From assembly GCA_966128725.1 (NCBI GenBank), contig CBHYLN010000049.1, forward strand, positions 1-33,755: a stretch of DNA of 33,755 bases. Reading direction: 5' to 3'. The stretch comes from JAFDZV01 sp966128725 (GTDB lineage Bacteria; Bacteroidota; Ignavibacteria; OLB7). Below, piece after piece: positions 1 through 8,174 of this stretch. Each line of letters opens with the position of its first letter. Positions within the stretch are counted from its first letter, which is position 1. The position numbers and the translations under genes were made by a program. The notes beneath the pieces were generated by a model that worked only from the letters and a program-made list of their open reading frames with translations, was not told the DNA's origin and made no database searches.

Positions 1-311
1 CGTTGGACACCGCGTTCATGCGTCGCCTGCGGTTCGTGGTGGATTTCCCGTTCCCCGGACAGGCCCAGCGCGCGGAGATCTGGCGCCGCGTGTATCCGGC
101 GATGATGCCAACCGACGGCCTGGACGCGCGCAAGCTGGCACGCCTGGACGTGGCCGGCGGCAACATCCGGAACATCGCCTTGAACGCGGCGTTTCTTGCG
201 GCCGACGAAGGCAGCCAGGTACAGATGCGCCATATCCTTCGCGCTGCACGAACCGAATACATGAAGCTGGAGAAGCCGTTGACCGATTCGGAGATCAAGG
301 ACTGGGTGTGA
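1..311 (+). CDS. AAA+ ATPase, C-terminal fragment (eCIS-associated), truncated by window edge
   Basis: This is the last 103 or so codons of an AAA+ ATPase whose 5' part lies before the window. The reading frame is open from the window edge, so the first in-frame TTG is not a start codon. The peptide aligns throughout with the C-terminus of the complete ATPase at 11124-13154. Both contain the arginine-finger/sensor region (MRRLRFVVDFPFPG), the lid-like stretch RLARLDVAGGNIRNIALNA (here KLARLDVAGG...) and a terminal WV. Such ATPases are regular members of eCIS loci (Afp15-like) and are thought to act in particle assembly or remodelling. Its position directly before the DUF4157 effector suggests the locus carries two ATPase paralogues. 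Walker A and B would be upstream and cannot be checked here. Confidence 0.9.
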   Translation, partial: LDTAFMRRLRFVVDFPFPGQAQRAEIWRRVYPAMMPTDGLDARKLARLDVAGGNIRNIALNAAFLAADEGSQVQMRHILRAARTEYMKLEKPLTDSEIKDWV

Positions 312-458
312 GTTGAAGGCAGGCGGTAGGCTCTGGCGCGAACGGATTGCGATTTCGGTGTCTCGACAAATGGTGCGTATTCGCTGGCGCGTACCGTAGG
401 TTGATTGTGCCCGGCTTCTGGTCCCGATAGCCTGAATCGACAGCCCGGGCAACCCTGT

Positions 459-1199
459 TATCACCACCAACGCAAAGGAAGGAAACGATGGGGATCACCA
501 CATACGACTCAAGGAAACTCCCCGATGCATGGCAGCCGGAGCGTCGTGCTTCCGCGCCGACTACCCATGGCGTGCCCGGCACAGCGGCTTCGTGGGGCGT
601 GCAAACCGCGCCGATGCCTGCGGTGTCGCCGATGCATGTGCAGGCCAAGCTGCGCATCAACCAACCCGGCGATCGCTTCGAGCAGGAGGCCGACCGTGTC
701 GCCGATGCTGTAGTGGCCGGCCGTCCGGCATCGCTTGGTGTGCAGGCGGCCTCTGGCAATGCCGGTGCTGGCAATGCCGGTGCTGGCAATGCTGTCACCG
801 GAGGCAGCGTGCAACGCAAATGCGCCGAGTGCGACAAGGAGGAGGAGGAACGTGTGGTTCAGCGCATGGCGGTGAGCACGGCGGCTCCGAGCGCGTCCTC
901 GGCGGCGGCAACGTCGGGCCTTGGTGGGGGAAGTCCGTTGCCGGGCGCAACACGCGCGCGCATGGAAGCGGTCATCGGTGCGGACTTCAGCGGCGTGCGC
1001 GTTCACGCAGGTCCGGAAGCGGCGTCGCGTGCGTCGGCCTTGAACGCTCGTGCCTTCACGGCGGGACGGGATGTAGTGTTTGGCGCGGGCGAATACCGCC
1101 CGGGGACGTCGTCGGGCGACAGGTTGCTTGCACACGAGCTGACGCACGTGGTGCAGCAGAGTCGAGGGTTGGTTGACGGGGTGCAGCGCGAGGCGGTGG
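459..1199 (+). repeat. Near-identical direct repeat, copy 1 (leader plus N-terminal half of DUF4157 gene)
   Basis: This stretch matches 4263-5003 at a constant offset of 3804 bp. By eye the first 673 bp are identical. Four single-base differences (at 1132, 1160, 1189 and 1194 in this copy) cluster in the last 70 bp, after which the two copies diverge completely at the nucleotide level. The repeat starts about 29 bp before the ATG, so it includes the ribosome binding site, and it ends just after the HELTH motif. Confidence 0.93.
474..482 (+). promoter_or_regulatory. Shine-Dalgarno site of first DUF4157 effector
   Basis: AAAGGAAGG lies 5 nt before the ATG at 488. The identical site occurs before the second effector (4278-4286), because the duplicated DNA includes the leader. 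It fixes the start codon of both genes. Confidence 0.75.
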
Positions 1200-2377
1200 T
1201 GGATGCTGATGTTCGAGTAAAGCCACAGGACGAGGGTGCATGGAAGTCGGCCTTTGCGGTGCTTGGCCAGGTACATGCCGACGAGCATGAATCATTGGAT
1301 GCGGGGTTGGGCTTTGCAGGTAATAGACAGGTAGTGATTGTTTACATCGAGCGTCGTTCCAAGGGCGATGCAGGGATTCGATGTATTCGTGTAATCGACT
1401 CGACAACAAAGAAGTCATTGATGTTGGTCGATCCCAATCGGATGTTCCCGTCGTCACCTTCGACTGATGGCAATACAACTGAATCCGGAAGCGACAAACG
1501 CGAGAAGCCAAACGGAAAGGAAACTAAGGAGGATGCAGATTGGGTCTCAGACCGGGCAAGCGAGTCCTGTGGAGGGGCTAAGAATGTGAACTGGGAACAG
1601 CACGGGGATGTAAGGGATGCGGTGCTCGCCTTTAGAAAGCAGTTCATCGATGCAGTTGAGAAGGCGCGGAGGGTTATAGCGGAGCATCGCAACATGAGAG
1701 TGCTTGATGTGCCGTTGTTCTTCATGCACAACAATGACAACAACGGGTCCACAACTACCGAAGGCTTCGCCGGGGTGAGTGCGGCGACGTATCGGCCTCA
1801 GCGTCGGATCATGAAGCCTGGAGGGAAACGTGCGAACACGACAACGTATGTCCCGGCGATTGACACGGACGATTTTGTATTCCTAACGTCCGTTGAGGAC
1901 TACAGGGCATTTACAGGCAACGTGGTTCTGGATCAGTTGAAGACATTGGTGGGTGATCGGCAGCCGTACGCGGCGGAATTGGATGCCCTGCGTATTTCGC
2001 CGGAGAACCAGTCGAGCACCTTGGAGGATCTACAATCTTTCCACGACAAGGTGCTCGGGGATTCCACCATCGATGCCGCTGCACGGGAGCGCGTACGCCA
2101 GGAAACCCAACGTGCAATGGTGGTTGCGCGTCGATTCAACGTAGTTCTACAGAAGGAGTCGCGGGTATCGGATATCGATCCCGATCGTCCAGCTGAACCT
2201 TTGTCAACAAGTGGTCTGAAGCGTGACGGATCCGCATCGGTGTTCTTCCGCGATTCACGTTATTTCAATCTCGAGACTGAGTCGAAGAAAGGCAGCTCCT
2301 CCTCGCCTGCACTGCTGTTGCGTTATCAGGCGGCTGCCGAGCGACTTTTACGATATCTGGACCCGGATATGCGTTGA
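488..2377 (+). CDS. DUF4157 eCIS cargo protein with M14-like metallocarboxypeptidase C-terminal domain
   Basis: This 629-residue protein begins with a DUF4157 region: an AKLRINQPGDRFEQEADRVA stretch, a Cys/acidic motif QRKCAECDKEEEER (C112, C115), the VRVHAGPEA segment and the zincin-like HELTH at 216-220. DUF4157 proteins are typical eCIS-associated cargo or cargo-leader proteins. The C-terminal part (from about 225) is different from its neighbour's but keeps H263-A-D-E266, D315-P-N-R-M-F-P321, H414 in FFMHN and E596 in YFNLE. These match, in order, the HxxE zinc ligands, the substrate-binding Asn-Arg, the third zinc His and the catalytic Glu of M14/succinylglutamate-desuccinylase-like enzymes. 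A metallo-carboxypeptidase or amidase effector is therefore inferred; substrate unknown, peptidoglycan plausible. The start is fixed by a strong SD. An exported ankyrin protein follows 59 bp downstream. Confidence 0.85.
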   Translation: MGITTYDSRKLPDAWQPERRASAPTTHGVPGTAASWGVQTAPMPAVSPMHVQAKLRINQPGDRFEQEADRVADAVVAGRPASLGVQAASGNAGAGNAGAGNAVTGGSVQRKCAECDKEEEERVVQRMAVSTAAPSASSAAATSGLGGGSPLPGATRARMEAVIGADFSGVRVHAGPEAASRASALNARAFTAGRDVVFGAGEYRPGTSSGDRLLAHELTHVVQQSRGLVDGVQREAVVDADVRVKPQDEGAWKSAFAVLGQVHADEHESLDAGLGFAGNRQVVIVYIERRSKGDAGIRCIRVIDSTTKKSLMLVDPNRMFPSSPSTDGNTTESGSDKREKPNGKETKEDADWVSDRASESCGGAKNVNWEQHGDVRDAVLAFRKQFIDAVEKARRVIAEHRNMRVLDVPLFFMHNNDNNGSTTTEGFAGVSAATYRPQRRIMKPGGKRANTTTYVPAIDTDDFVFLTSVEDYRAFTGNVVLDQLKTLVGDRQPYAAELDALRISPENQSSTLEDLQSFHDKVLGDSTIDAAARERVRQETQRAMVVARRFNVVLQKESRVSDIDPDRPAEPLSTSGLKRDGSASVFFRDSRYFNLETESKKGSSSSPALLLRYQAAAERLLRYLDPDMR

Positions 2378-2402
2378 TTTTATCCTGAACGGGGTGGGTT
2401 GG

Positions 2403-2408
2403 TATAGT
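2403..2408 (+). promoter_or_regulatory. Candidate -10-like element before ankyrin gene 1
   Basis: TATAGT sits in TATAGTGTGGCC, 28 bp before the ATG at 2437. The second ankyrin gene has a closely similar TATATTGTGGGC at 6012-6023. No convincing -35 box is visible at either site. It may give the ankyrin gene its own transcription; this rests on similarity alone. Confidence 0.3.
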
Positions 2409-2436
2409 GTGGCCATCTCACCTAAGTTGGACGCTG

Positions 2437-4161
2437 ATGACACGATGTCCATTCCCTCGAACGCTGGCCGTGTTGGCCTCGATGCTGGTTCTGTTGAGCT
2501 GGGCGCATGCAAATGCCCAAACCGGCAATGGGAGTTTGCGGGATGCAATACTGCGCGGCGATCGATCGGCTCTTGCCAGAATGCTTCGCCGTTTGCCTGT
2601 GCGAAAACTGATGATGGCGGATTCCACTGGCAGCTACCTTGTTCACCTTGCTGCCGATCGGGATAATGCCGCGATACTTGATCTGCTGTTGCGGCACGGT
2701 GCGGATATCGGCGCCAAGGATGCGGTGGGACGCACGGCAATCGACATTGCCGCCGCGCGCGGCGATGAGCCAACAATGCGGGCCATACTGCACAGGTGTC
2801 GCCCGTCGGGACGTTACGTGGAACCGTATGTCAATGCGTTTTGCGTGGCATGCGAGGCAGGTCATCAACGCATCGCCACAATGATGCTCGACGCTGGCCT
2901 CGATCCCGATGGATTGCCCAGATACGGTCCCACGACCCTGTTCTGCGCTGTGAAGTACATGCGCATTGAGGTTTATGCTGCGTTGTTGGCCAAGGGGGCC
3001 GATCCGCTTTTTGGTGCGCGTGGAGGCGGCCTTCACGGTTCATTGCTTCATGCGGCTGCAATGGCGCCCGAAGCAGCGGTTGATTCCGGCATTGTTGCCG
3101 GATTGCTTGCGTTAGGGATCGACCTCGAAGCTCGCGACGCGAATGGCGCGACAGCAGTTGCGGTTGCTGCTCACGACGGCAATATGGCCGTGCTCCGTCT
3201 GCTGTCAGCCGCCGGTGCCGACCTTGCTGTTCCTGATAATGAAGGGCATACTCCGTTGCATGCGGCGGCGGCAACCGGTCGTGTGGAAGCAGCGGAATTC
3301 CTCATCGCGCACGGCGTTGATGTCAATACCGCGAACAGGCATAACAGGGCGACCCCGCTGCTTGTGGCGGTTGCGCGCAACGACTCGGCAATTGTTGCTG
3401 TCCTTCTCCACGATGGCGCTTATCCATCCGCTGCCTTCGAATCCGGCATTACAGGCTTGCATATCGCATCGTCAGAATGCGCGGTTTCGATAGTCCGGAT
3501 GTTGCTTGATGCCGGAGCCGGGGCTTCGGTTGCTGCACATGATGGCACAACTCCGCTGCACAACGTTTCCCGAGCGGTTGAAAACGTAAACGATACCACT
3601 GTTGCACGCCTGTTGCTGGCGCGGGGCGCGGTCCTGGATGCAAAGGATGGTCGTGGTTGGACACCACTCCATATTGCCGCGCGATGGGGCAATCAGCGGA
3701 TGGTCCGATGGCTGATCGCGTCCGGTGTCGGAGTGGATGTACCCGACTCATCGGGGCGCACACCATTGATGCTGGCCGCCGAGTGGGGAAACGTACAGAC
3801 CTTGCGCCAATTACTCGATCATGGGGCACGGATCGAGTTGGTGACACGCGATGGACACTCCGCACTACATCTGGCTGTGATTCGGAATCAGCCGGACATT
3901 GTACACGAATTGCTGGATCGTGGGTGCCATACGGACATCCAAGACAACGCGGGCATGACCGCACTGCACTATGCGGTACGTGTAAGCACCTCGATTCTGG
4001 AGTTGTTGCTGCGTCATGGTGCCAGCGCAGCAGTGCGCGACACGGCGGGCCGAACACCGTTGTCGCATGCGCTGGGATATGAACGGGAGCCCTCTGGCCA
4101 TACACGCACAACAATGCAGAAGTCGGCGGAGCTGTTGCGGGCATTGGGCGCAGGGGATTGA
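2437..4161 (+). CDS. Sec-exported ankyrin-repeat protein, candidate immunity partner of the upstream effector
   Basis: This 574-residue protein has an N-terminal signal peptide (basic start, hydrophobic core LAVLASMLVLLSW, likely cleavage after AHANA at about residue 27). Ankyrin repeats follow almost to the end, with motifs such as TPLHAAAATG, TPLHIAARWG and SALHLAVIRN spaced about 33 residues apart. I see no enzymatic motif. The predicted location is the periplasm or cell surface, for protein binding. It sits directly after a DUF4157/M14-like gene, and the same pair recurs at 4292-7859. Ankyrin proteins are known among immunity proteins of polymorphic toxin systems, so immunity is a reasonable inference but unproven. 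An in-frame GTG at 2407 would add ten residues before the signal; the ATG at 2437 gives the more natural signal peptide. Confidence 0.85.
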   Translation: MTRCPFPRTLAVLASMLVLLSWAHANAQTGNGSLRDAILRGDRSALARMLRRLPVRKLMMADSTGSYLVHLAADRDNAAILDLLLRHGADIGAKDAVGRTAIDIAAARGDEPTMRAILHRCRPSGRYVEPYVNAFCVACEAGHQRIATMMLDAGLDPDGLPRYGPTTLFCAVKYMRIEVYAALLAKGADPLFGARGGGLHGSLLHAAAMAPEAAVDSGIVAGLLALGIDLEARDANGATAVAVAAHDGNMAVLRLLSAAGADLAVPDNEGHTPLHAAAATGRVEAAEFLIAHGVDVNTANRHNRATPLLVAVARNDSAIVAVLLHDGAYPSAAFESGITGLHIASSECAVSIVRMLLDAGAGASVAAHDGTTPLHNVSRAVENVNDTTVARLLLARGAVLDAKDGRGWTPLHIAARWGNQRMVRWLIASGVGVDVPDSSGRTPLMLAAEWGNVQTLRQLLDHGARIELVTRDGHSALHLAVIRNQPDIVHELLDRGCHTDIQDNAGMTALHYAVRVSTSILELLLRHGASAAVRDTAGRTPLSHALGYEREPSGHTRTTMQKSAELLRALGAGD

Positions 4162-4262
4162 CCGATGGATCGAATCCGCTCGATATGCGATAACCGTTTC
4201 AAACTGGCGACTGCGCCCGAGGTTGAGCCGTGGCAGTGTGAGGTAACCAAACGCCTCGCCGC

Positions 4263-5003
4263 TATCACCACCAACGCAAAGGAAGGAAACGATGGGGATC
4301 ACCACATACGACTCAAGGAAACTCCCCGATGCATGGCAGCCGGAGCGTCGTGCTTCCGCGCCGACTACCCATGGCGTGCCCGGCACAGCGGCTTCGTGGG
4401 GCGTGCAAACCGCGCCGATGCCTGCGGTGTCGCCGATGCATGTGCAGGCCAAGCTGCGCATCAACCAACCCGGCGATCGCTTCGAGCAGGAGGCCGACCG
4501 TGTCGCCGATGCTGTAGTGGCCGGCCGTCCGGCATCGCTTGGTGTGCAGGCGGCCTCTGGCAATGCCGGTGCTGGCAATGCCGGTGCTGGCAATGCTGTC
4601 ACCGGAGGCAGCGTGCAACGCAAATGCGCCGAGTGCGACAAGGAGGAGGAGGAACGTGTGGTTCAGCGCATGGCGGTGAGCACGGCGGCTCCGAGCGCGT
4701 CCTCGGCGGCGGCAACGTCGGGCCTTGGTGGGGGAAGTCCGTTGCCGGGCGCAACACGCGCGCGCATGGAAGCGGTCATCGGTGCGGACTTCAGCGGCGT
4801 GCGCGTTCACGCAGGTCCGGAAGCGGCGTCGCGTGCGTCGGCCTTGAACGCTCGTGCCTTCACGGCGGGACGGGATGTAGTGTTTGGCGCGGGCGAATAC
4901 CGCCCGGGGACGTCGTCGGGCGACAGGTTGCTTGCGCACGAGCTGACGCACGTGGTGCAGCAGGGTCGAGGGTTGGTTGACGGGGTGCAGCGTGAGGTGG
5001 TGG
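4263..5003 (+). repeat. Near-identical direct repeat, copy 2 (leader plus N-terminal half of DUF4157 gene)
   Basis: This is the second copy of the 459-1199 repeat, with the same ribosome binding site (4278-4286) and start context. The clustering of the only mismatches at the 3' edge suggests recent gene conversion or cassette duplication that stopped near codon 220. Confidence 0.93.
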
Positions 5004-5986
5004 CCGTGACTGATGAGATCGTGGAGATTCCCGATCCGAACAAGGTGGAGGAGGCTGCGATTCATAAAAGCGGTCAACTGTGTGTGATTCGGCTGCATGG
5101 GGACGAGACTGCCGCGATGGAAGCGGCCAAGGTTATTGTTGCCAAATACCGAATCAACCTGGTGGCCATTCGGAATGCCGGCAAGCGCGAGATTACCGTT
5201 CGAGCCAATGGGGACCCTGATGGCAAAGCGATTGCCACAATTGATCCCAATCGAATGTTTCCGGTCAATCCAAAAGCCGCAAACGTCGAAACCGAGGCAA
5301 GCGCTGAGCTTGCTGAAAAGCAGCAAGAGCGCCTGAATGACAAGAAACATGGCGCCACGAACGATGAGGCACGAATGGCGATTATTTCCTTCCGCAATCG
5401 TGTCATTGCGGCGATTAATCGGGCAAGTTCTAATGGCGGCCTTCCAACGCTATCGCTGCATACCAACACGGTTGAAAAGGACACAAAGAAACGCAAGGAT
5501 CCTACAAACGTTACCACGTTCAAATCTGGCGCCGATGCCATGAAGTCGGCCAAAGCGGAGGTGACCAATCCTCACGTGGAAAGCCAGGTACTGCGTGATG
5601 ACTTTGTTCTGGTTACCAGAGAGAATGATTTTAATGCTTTTGCCGCGGCACCTGGTAGCGGCAACAAGGGTGCATTGGACAGGGCCTACAATACCGTTTA
5701 TCAAAGCAGCGCATCGCGTGACGCAGCGGCGCCAGCGGGATGGAAAGGCGGAGGACTGAATTTGGATGGGTCAAGCTCCGTCTACTTCCGCGATCGCCGC
5801 TTCGTAAACCTGGAGGTTGGTGAGAAGAATGCAGAAATTGTGGATGCGAATGGGGTTGTTAGAAACATGACCCCGGCCGAGCGCGATCTGCTCTATGCTG
5901 ATAGCATCGCGCGATACCTTGGTGCCGAACCAAGAACCGATCCGGCCCATATTGCGACCATGCAGAAGCGCTTGAATGCGTTGTAG
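4292..5986 (+). CDS. DUF4157 eCIS cargo protein with M14-like metallocarboxypeptidase C-terminal domain (second copy)
   Basis: This 564-residue protein shares essentially identical residues 1-222 with the gene at 488 (Cys/acidic motif C112/C115, HELTH 216-220). The rest is only distantly similar, but the same constellation is present and clearer here: H269-G-D-E272 (the HGDE form common in M14/AstE-like enzymes), D318-P-N-R-M-F-P324, H390 in LSLHTNT and E508 in FVNLEVGE. Shared blocks such as SSVYFRDRRF and RDDFVLVT support homology of the two C-termini. The predicted role is a zinc-dependent carboxypeptidase or amidase delivered by the injection system. The C-terminus is shorter than in copy 1, mainly between the Asn-Arg motif and the final Glu. 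An exported ankyrin gene follows about 50 bp downstream. Confidence 0.86.
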   Translation: MGITTYDSRKLPDAWQPERRASAPTTHGVPGTAASWGVQTAPMPAVSPMHVQAKLRINQPGDRFEQEADRVADAVVAGRPASLGVQAASGNAGAGNAGAGNAVTGGSVQRKCAECDKEEEERVVQRMAVSTAAPSASSAAATSGLGGGSPLPGATRARMEAVIGADFSGVRVHAGPEAASRASALNARAFTAGRDVVFGAGEYRPGTSSGDRLLAHELTHVVQQGRGLVDGVQREVVAVTDEIVEIPDPNKVEEAAIHKSGQLCVIRLHGDETAAMEAAKVIVAKYRINLVAIRNAGKREITVRANGDPDGKAIATIDPNRMFPVNPKAANVETEASAELAEKQQERLNDKKHGATNDEARMAIISFRNRVIAAINRASSNGGLPTLSLHTNTVEKDTKKRKDPTNVTTFKSGADAMKSAKAEVTNPHVESQVLRDDFVLVTRENDFNAFAAAPGSGNKGALDRAYNTVYQSSASRDAAAPAGWKGGGLNLDGSSSVYFRDRRFVNLEVGEKNAEIVDANGVVRNMTPAERDLLYADSIARYLGAEPRTDPAHIATMQKRLNAL

Positions 5987-6011
5987 CTGTAGCGGGGGTG
6001 CTCTGCCTGTC

Positions 6012-6017
6012 TATATT
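6012..6017 (+). promoter_or_regulatory. Candidate -10-like element before ankyrin gene 2
   Basis: TATATT lies in TATATTGTGGGC and matches 10 of 12 positions of the sequence in the same place before the first ankyrin gene (2403-2414). There is no clear -35 box. Confidence 0.28.
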
Positions 6018-6035
6018 GTGGGCGTAACAACATAG

Positions 6036-7859
6036 ATGTTCGAAGTCCTACGCGGCATGGCAATGAGAACCTGGAATGCACGAAATTCTGTATTGGCTGT
6101 TGCGCTGGCATTTGTCGTGGCGCAATCGGCTGTTGGGCAGGAGCCTGTGTTGTTCCGGGCGGTTGCCGAGGGCGACATCCGGCGTGTACAGAGTCTCCTG
6201 CGGGCTTCGCCGCGGCTTGTCAGGGCTCGCGACTCGCTGATGCGCCAACCATTACATCTTGCCATTGATGTTGGCAACCAGGCAATGGCCCGGTTATTGA
6301 TTGCGTGTGGGGCGCCGCTTGATCGCGAAGACGGTGAAGGGCGTCTTCCGCTTCAGATTGCACTTTCTCGCGGTGACTCGACAATTGCATTGTTGCTGGT
6401 TCGACGCGGATCGCCGGTTGATGGGGCGTTTGATGATGGATCGTTTCTGCATGCCGCCATCCGTCTGCATTGCAGGCAACTGATTCGCGCAATGGTTTCC
6501 GGTGGTGCGGACATCGATGTGCTTGACGCCGATGGACATTCACCGTTGACGCTTGCCGCCGAGCTCGGCGATATATGGGCCGCCAAGTATCTGCTGACAC
6601 ACGGTGCTGACTGCAAGGGTGGCGACGGAAGTCGTGCCGGGCCAGTACACCTGGCCGCATGGAGTGGGTCAACGGAGATCATTGGTTTGCTGGTTCGGTG
6701 TGGAGTGGCGATCAACGAGCCGTCGTACAGCTATGGTACACCGCTTGCGTTCGCGGCACATGCCATGCAGGGCCGGGCTGTTCGGCAGCTACTCCAATTG
6801 GGCGGCAAGCCAGGAATCGCGGGCTCTGGAGGCCTGACCCCATTGCATACGGCCGCGGATTCCGAGCCGGAACAGTATGATTCAACCGTTATTCCGAACC
6901 TGCTTGCAGCAGGGGCAAGGATTGACCAAGCCGATGGCGATGGTCGAACCGCGCTTCACATCGCCGCGGCTCGTGGCAATGGACGGCTTGTGCAACAACT
7001 ACTTGTGTTGCACGCCGATGTTGCTGCGCGCGACAGCCGCGGTGCCACCCCGCTTCATTTGGCTGCGCGTGCGGGTCGAACGGATGTGGTTGGTCGGCTT
7101 CTGGCCGCGGGCAGCAACGTGAACGCTCGTTCGAACGACGGTACAACACCTCTGTTCGACGCTGCCGTCGGAGCAGACAGCGAAGTCATTGCAACCCTGA
7201 TTGCCTCCGGTGCCGATGTGAATGCCGTTTCCAACGGCGGGTACACTCCGTTGTTTGAGGCCGTGCTGAACGCGCGAAGGGATATCGTGCAAGAGCTTAT
7301 CAGCCGCGGTGGGCGTCCGGATATTGTAGCCTTGGATGGTAGCACATTGCTTCATACGGCCGCGATGAAGTATGCCGGACCCACCGACACCGTGCTCGTT
7401 GCGGATCTGATCAAAACAGGTGCTGCGATCGACCAACAGGATCGGGAAGGAAAAACGGCGTTGCTGATTTCCGTGGAGCAGCGGCGCCCGGCGCTGACAC
7501 GATTTCTGATTGCCCGCGGTGCGAACGTTGACGTCGCGGATCGTGCGGGGCGAACACCGTTGCTTGCGGCCATAATGAGTGATGATTCCACCACGGCCGA
7601 GTATCTCCTGCGACACGGGGCTAATGTTCAAGCAGTGGATTCGAGCGGCGGAACCGTACTGCACGTGGCCGTTATGCATGCGCTACATCTTGTTGGCTGG
7701 TTGCTTGATCATGGCGCGGATGCCAGGGCTGCCGATCGCACGGGCCGCACATCGCTTCAGCTCTTGAACGATGGAGCGGGGGCCACTGGCAATTCAAAAT
7801 GGAATGCCGAGGATTACAAGCGCGCGGTCGAGGCGTTGAAGCGTGCGTTGGCTCAATAA
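6036..7859 (+). CDS. Sec-exported ankyrin-repeat protein, second candidate immunity partner
   Basis: This protein is up to 607 residues long. Its N-terminus has a signal peptide (RTWNARNSVLAVALAFVVAQ, likely cleavage near AVG-Q at about 34), followed by ankyrin repeats with motifs TPLHLAARAG, TALHIAAARG, TPLFDAAVGA and TPLLAAIMSD. The start is uncertain: ATG codons at 6036, 6057 and 6063 are all in frame, and 6063 gives the tightest signal peptide. It resembles the ankyrin protein at 2437 in architecture but is clearly diverged, as expected if each tracks its own effector. No catalytic motif is visible. Secretion to the periplasm and a protective protein-protein interaction are inferred from context. 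Confidence 0.84.
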   Translation: MFEVLRGMAMRTWNARNSVLAVALAFVVAQSAVGQEPVLFRAVAEGDIRRVQSLLRASPRLVRARDSLMRQPLHLAIDVGNQAMARLLIACGAPLDREDGEGRLPLQIALSRGDSTIALLLVRRGSPVDGAFDDGSFLHAAIRLHCRQLIRAMVSGGADIDVLDADGHSPLTLAAELGDIWAAKYLLTHGADCKGGDGSRAGPVHLAAWSGSTEIIGLLVRCGVAINEPSYSYGTPLAFAAHAMQGRAVRQLLQLGGKPGIAGSGGLTPLHTAADSEPEQYDSTVIPNLLAAGARIDQADGDGRTALHIAAARGNGRLVQQLLVLHADVAARDSRGATPLHLAARAGRTDVVGRLLAAGSNVNARSNDGTTPLFDAAVGADSEVIATLIASGADVNAVSNGGYTPLFEAVLNARRDIVQELISRGGRPDIVALDGSTLLHTAAMKYAGPTDTVLVADLIKTGAAIDQQDREGKTALLISVEQRRPALTRFLIARGANVDVADRAGRTPLLAAIMSDDSTTAEYLLRHGANVQAVDSSGGTVLHVAVMHALHLVGWLLDHGADARAADRTGRTSLQLLNDGAGATGNSKWNAEDYKRAVEALKRALAQ

Positions 7860-8174
7860 TGGTAGTGTGCGTGGTGCGACCACCGTGGCCGAACTCCCCT
7901 TGCAATCGCGGTAGCCCCACAGCCGTTTGCGACTGCCGAGCGTACGGAGCTGCTCAACGCCTCCGCGGCGTGTTTGCGGCGTTGGGGCGCACAGCGGTAG
8001 GCGCACTCACGGCTTCCTTCAATTGCGGCGTTATACCACCATTTCCCGGCAACACGTCATCGCACAATCTTTTCTCTTGCCCTAATACTTCCGGGTAGCG
8101 ATATTTGCACCACGTTTGACCTGAGAAAGTGCCGCAGCAGGCACGATTGATTCGGAAACCAACCACAACCAGTC
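7860..8174 (+). other. Intergenic region without a recognisable gene
   Basis: This is 315 bp between the second ankyrin gene and the small exported protein. No ORF with credible coding character is seen. A short hairpin (GTGGT-GCG-ACCAC, 7871-7883) follows the ankyrin stop codon but lacks a T-run, so I do not call it a terminator. The last 20 or so bases before the next ATG are A/C-rich and lack a Shine-Dalgarno sequence. Confidence 0.5.

Noticed and set aside
3..311. TTG at position 3 as a start codon for a small protein
   Set aside because: The peptide aligns from its first residue with the interior of the AAA+ domain of the paralogue at 11124-13154, so it is the tail of a truncated gene.
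4165..4980. Plus-strand frame of 271 codons overlapping the second effector
   Set aside because: It is the +1-shifted reading of the duplicated cassette and is Arg/Cys-rich. The true frame is fixed by the SD, the HELTH motif and the conserved payload.
7871..7883. Short hairpin GTGGT-GCG-ACCAC after the second ankyrin gene as a terminator
   Set aside because: The stem is only 5 bp with a 3-base loop and there is no T-run after it.
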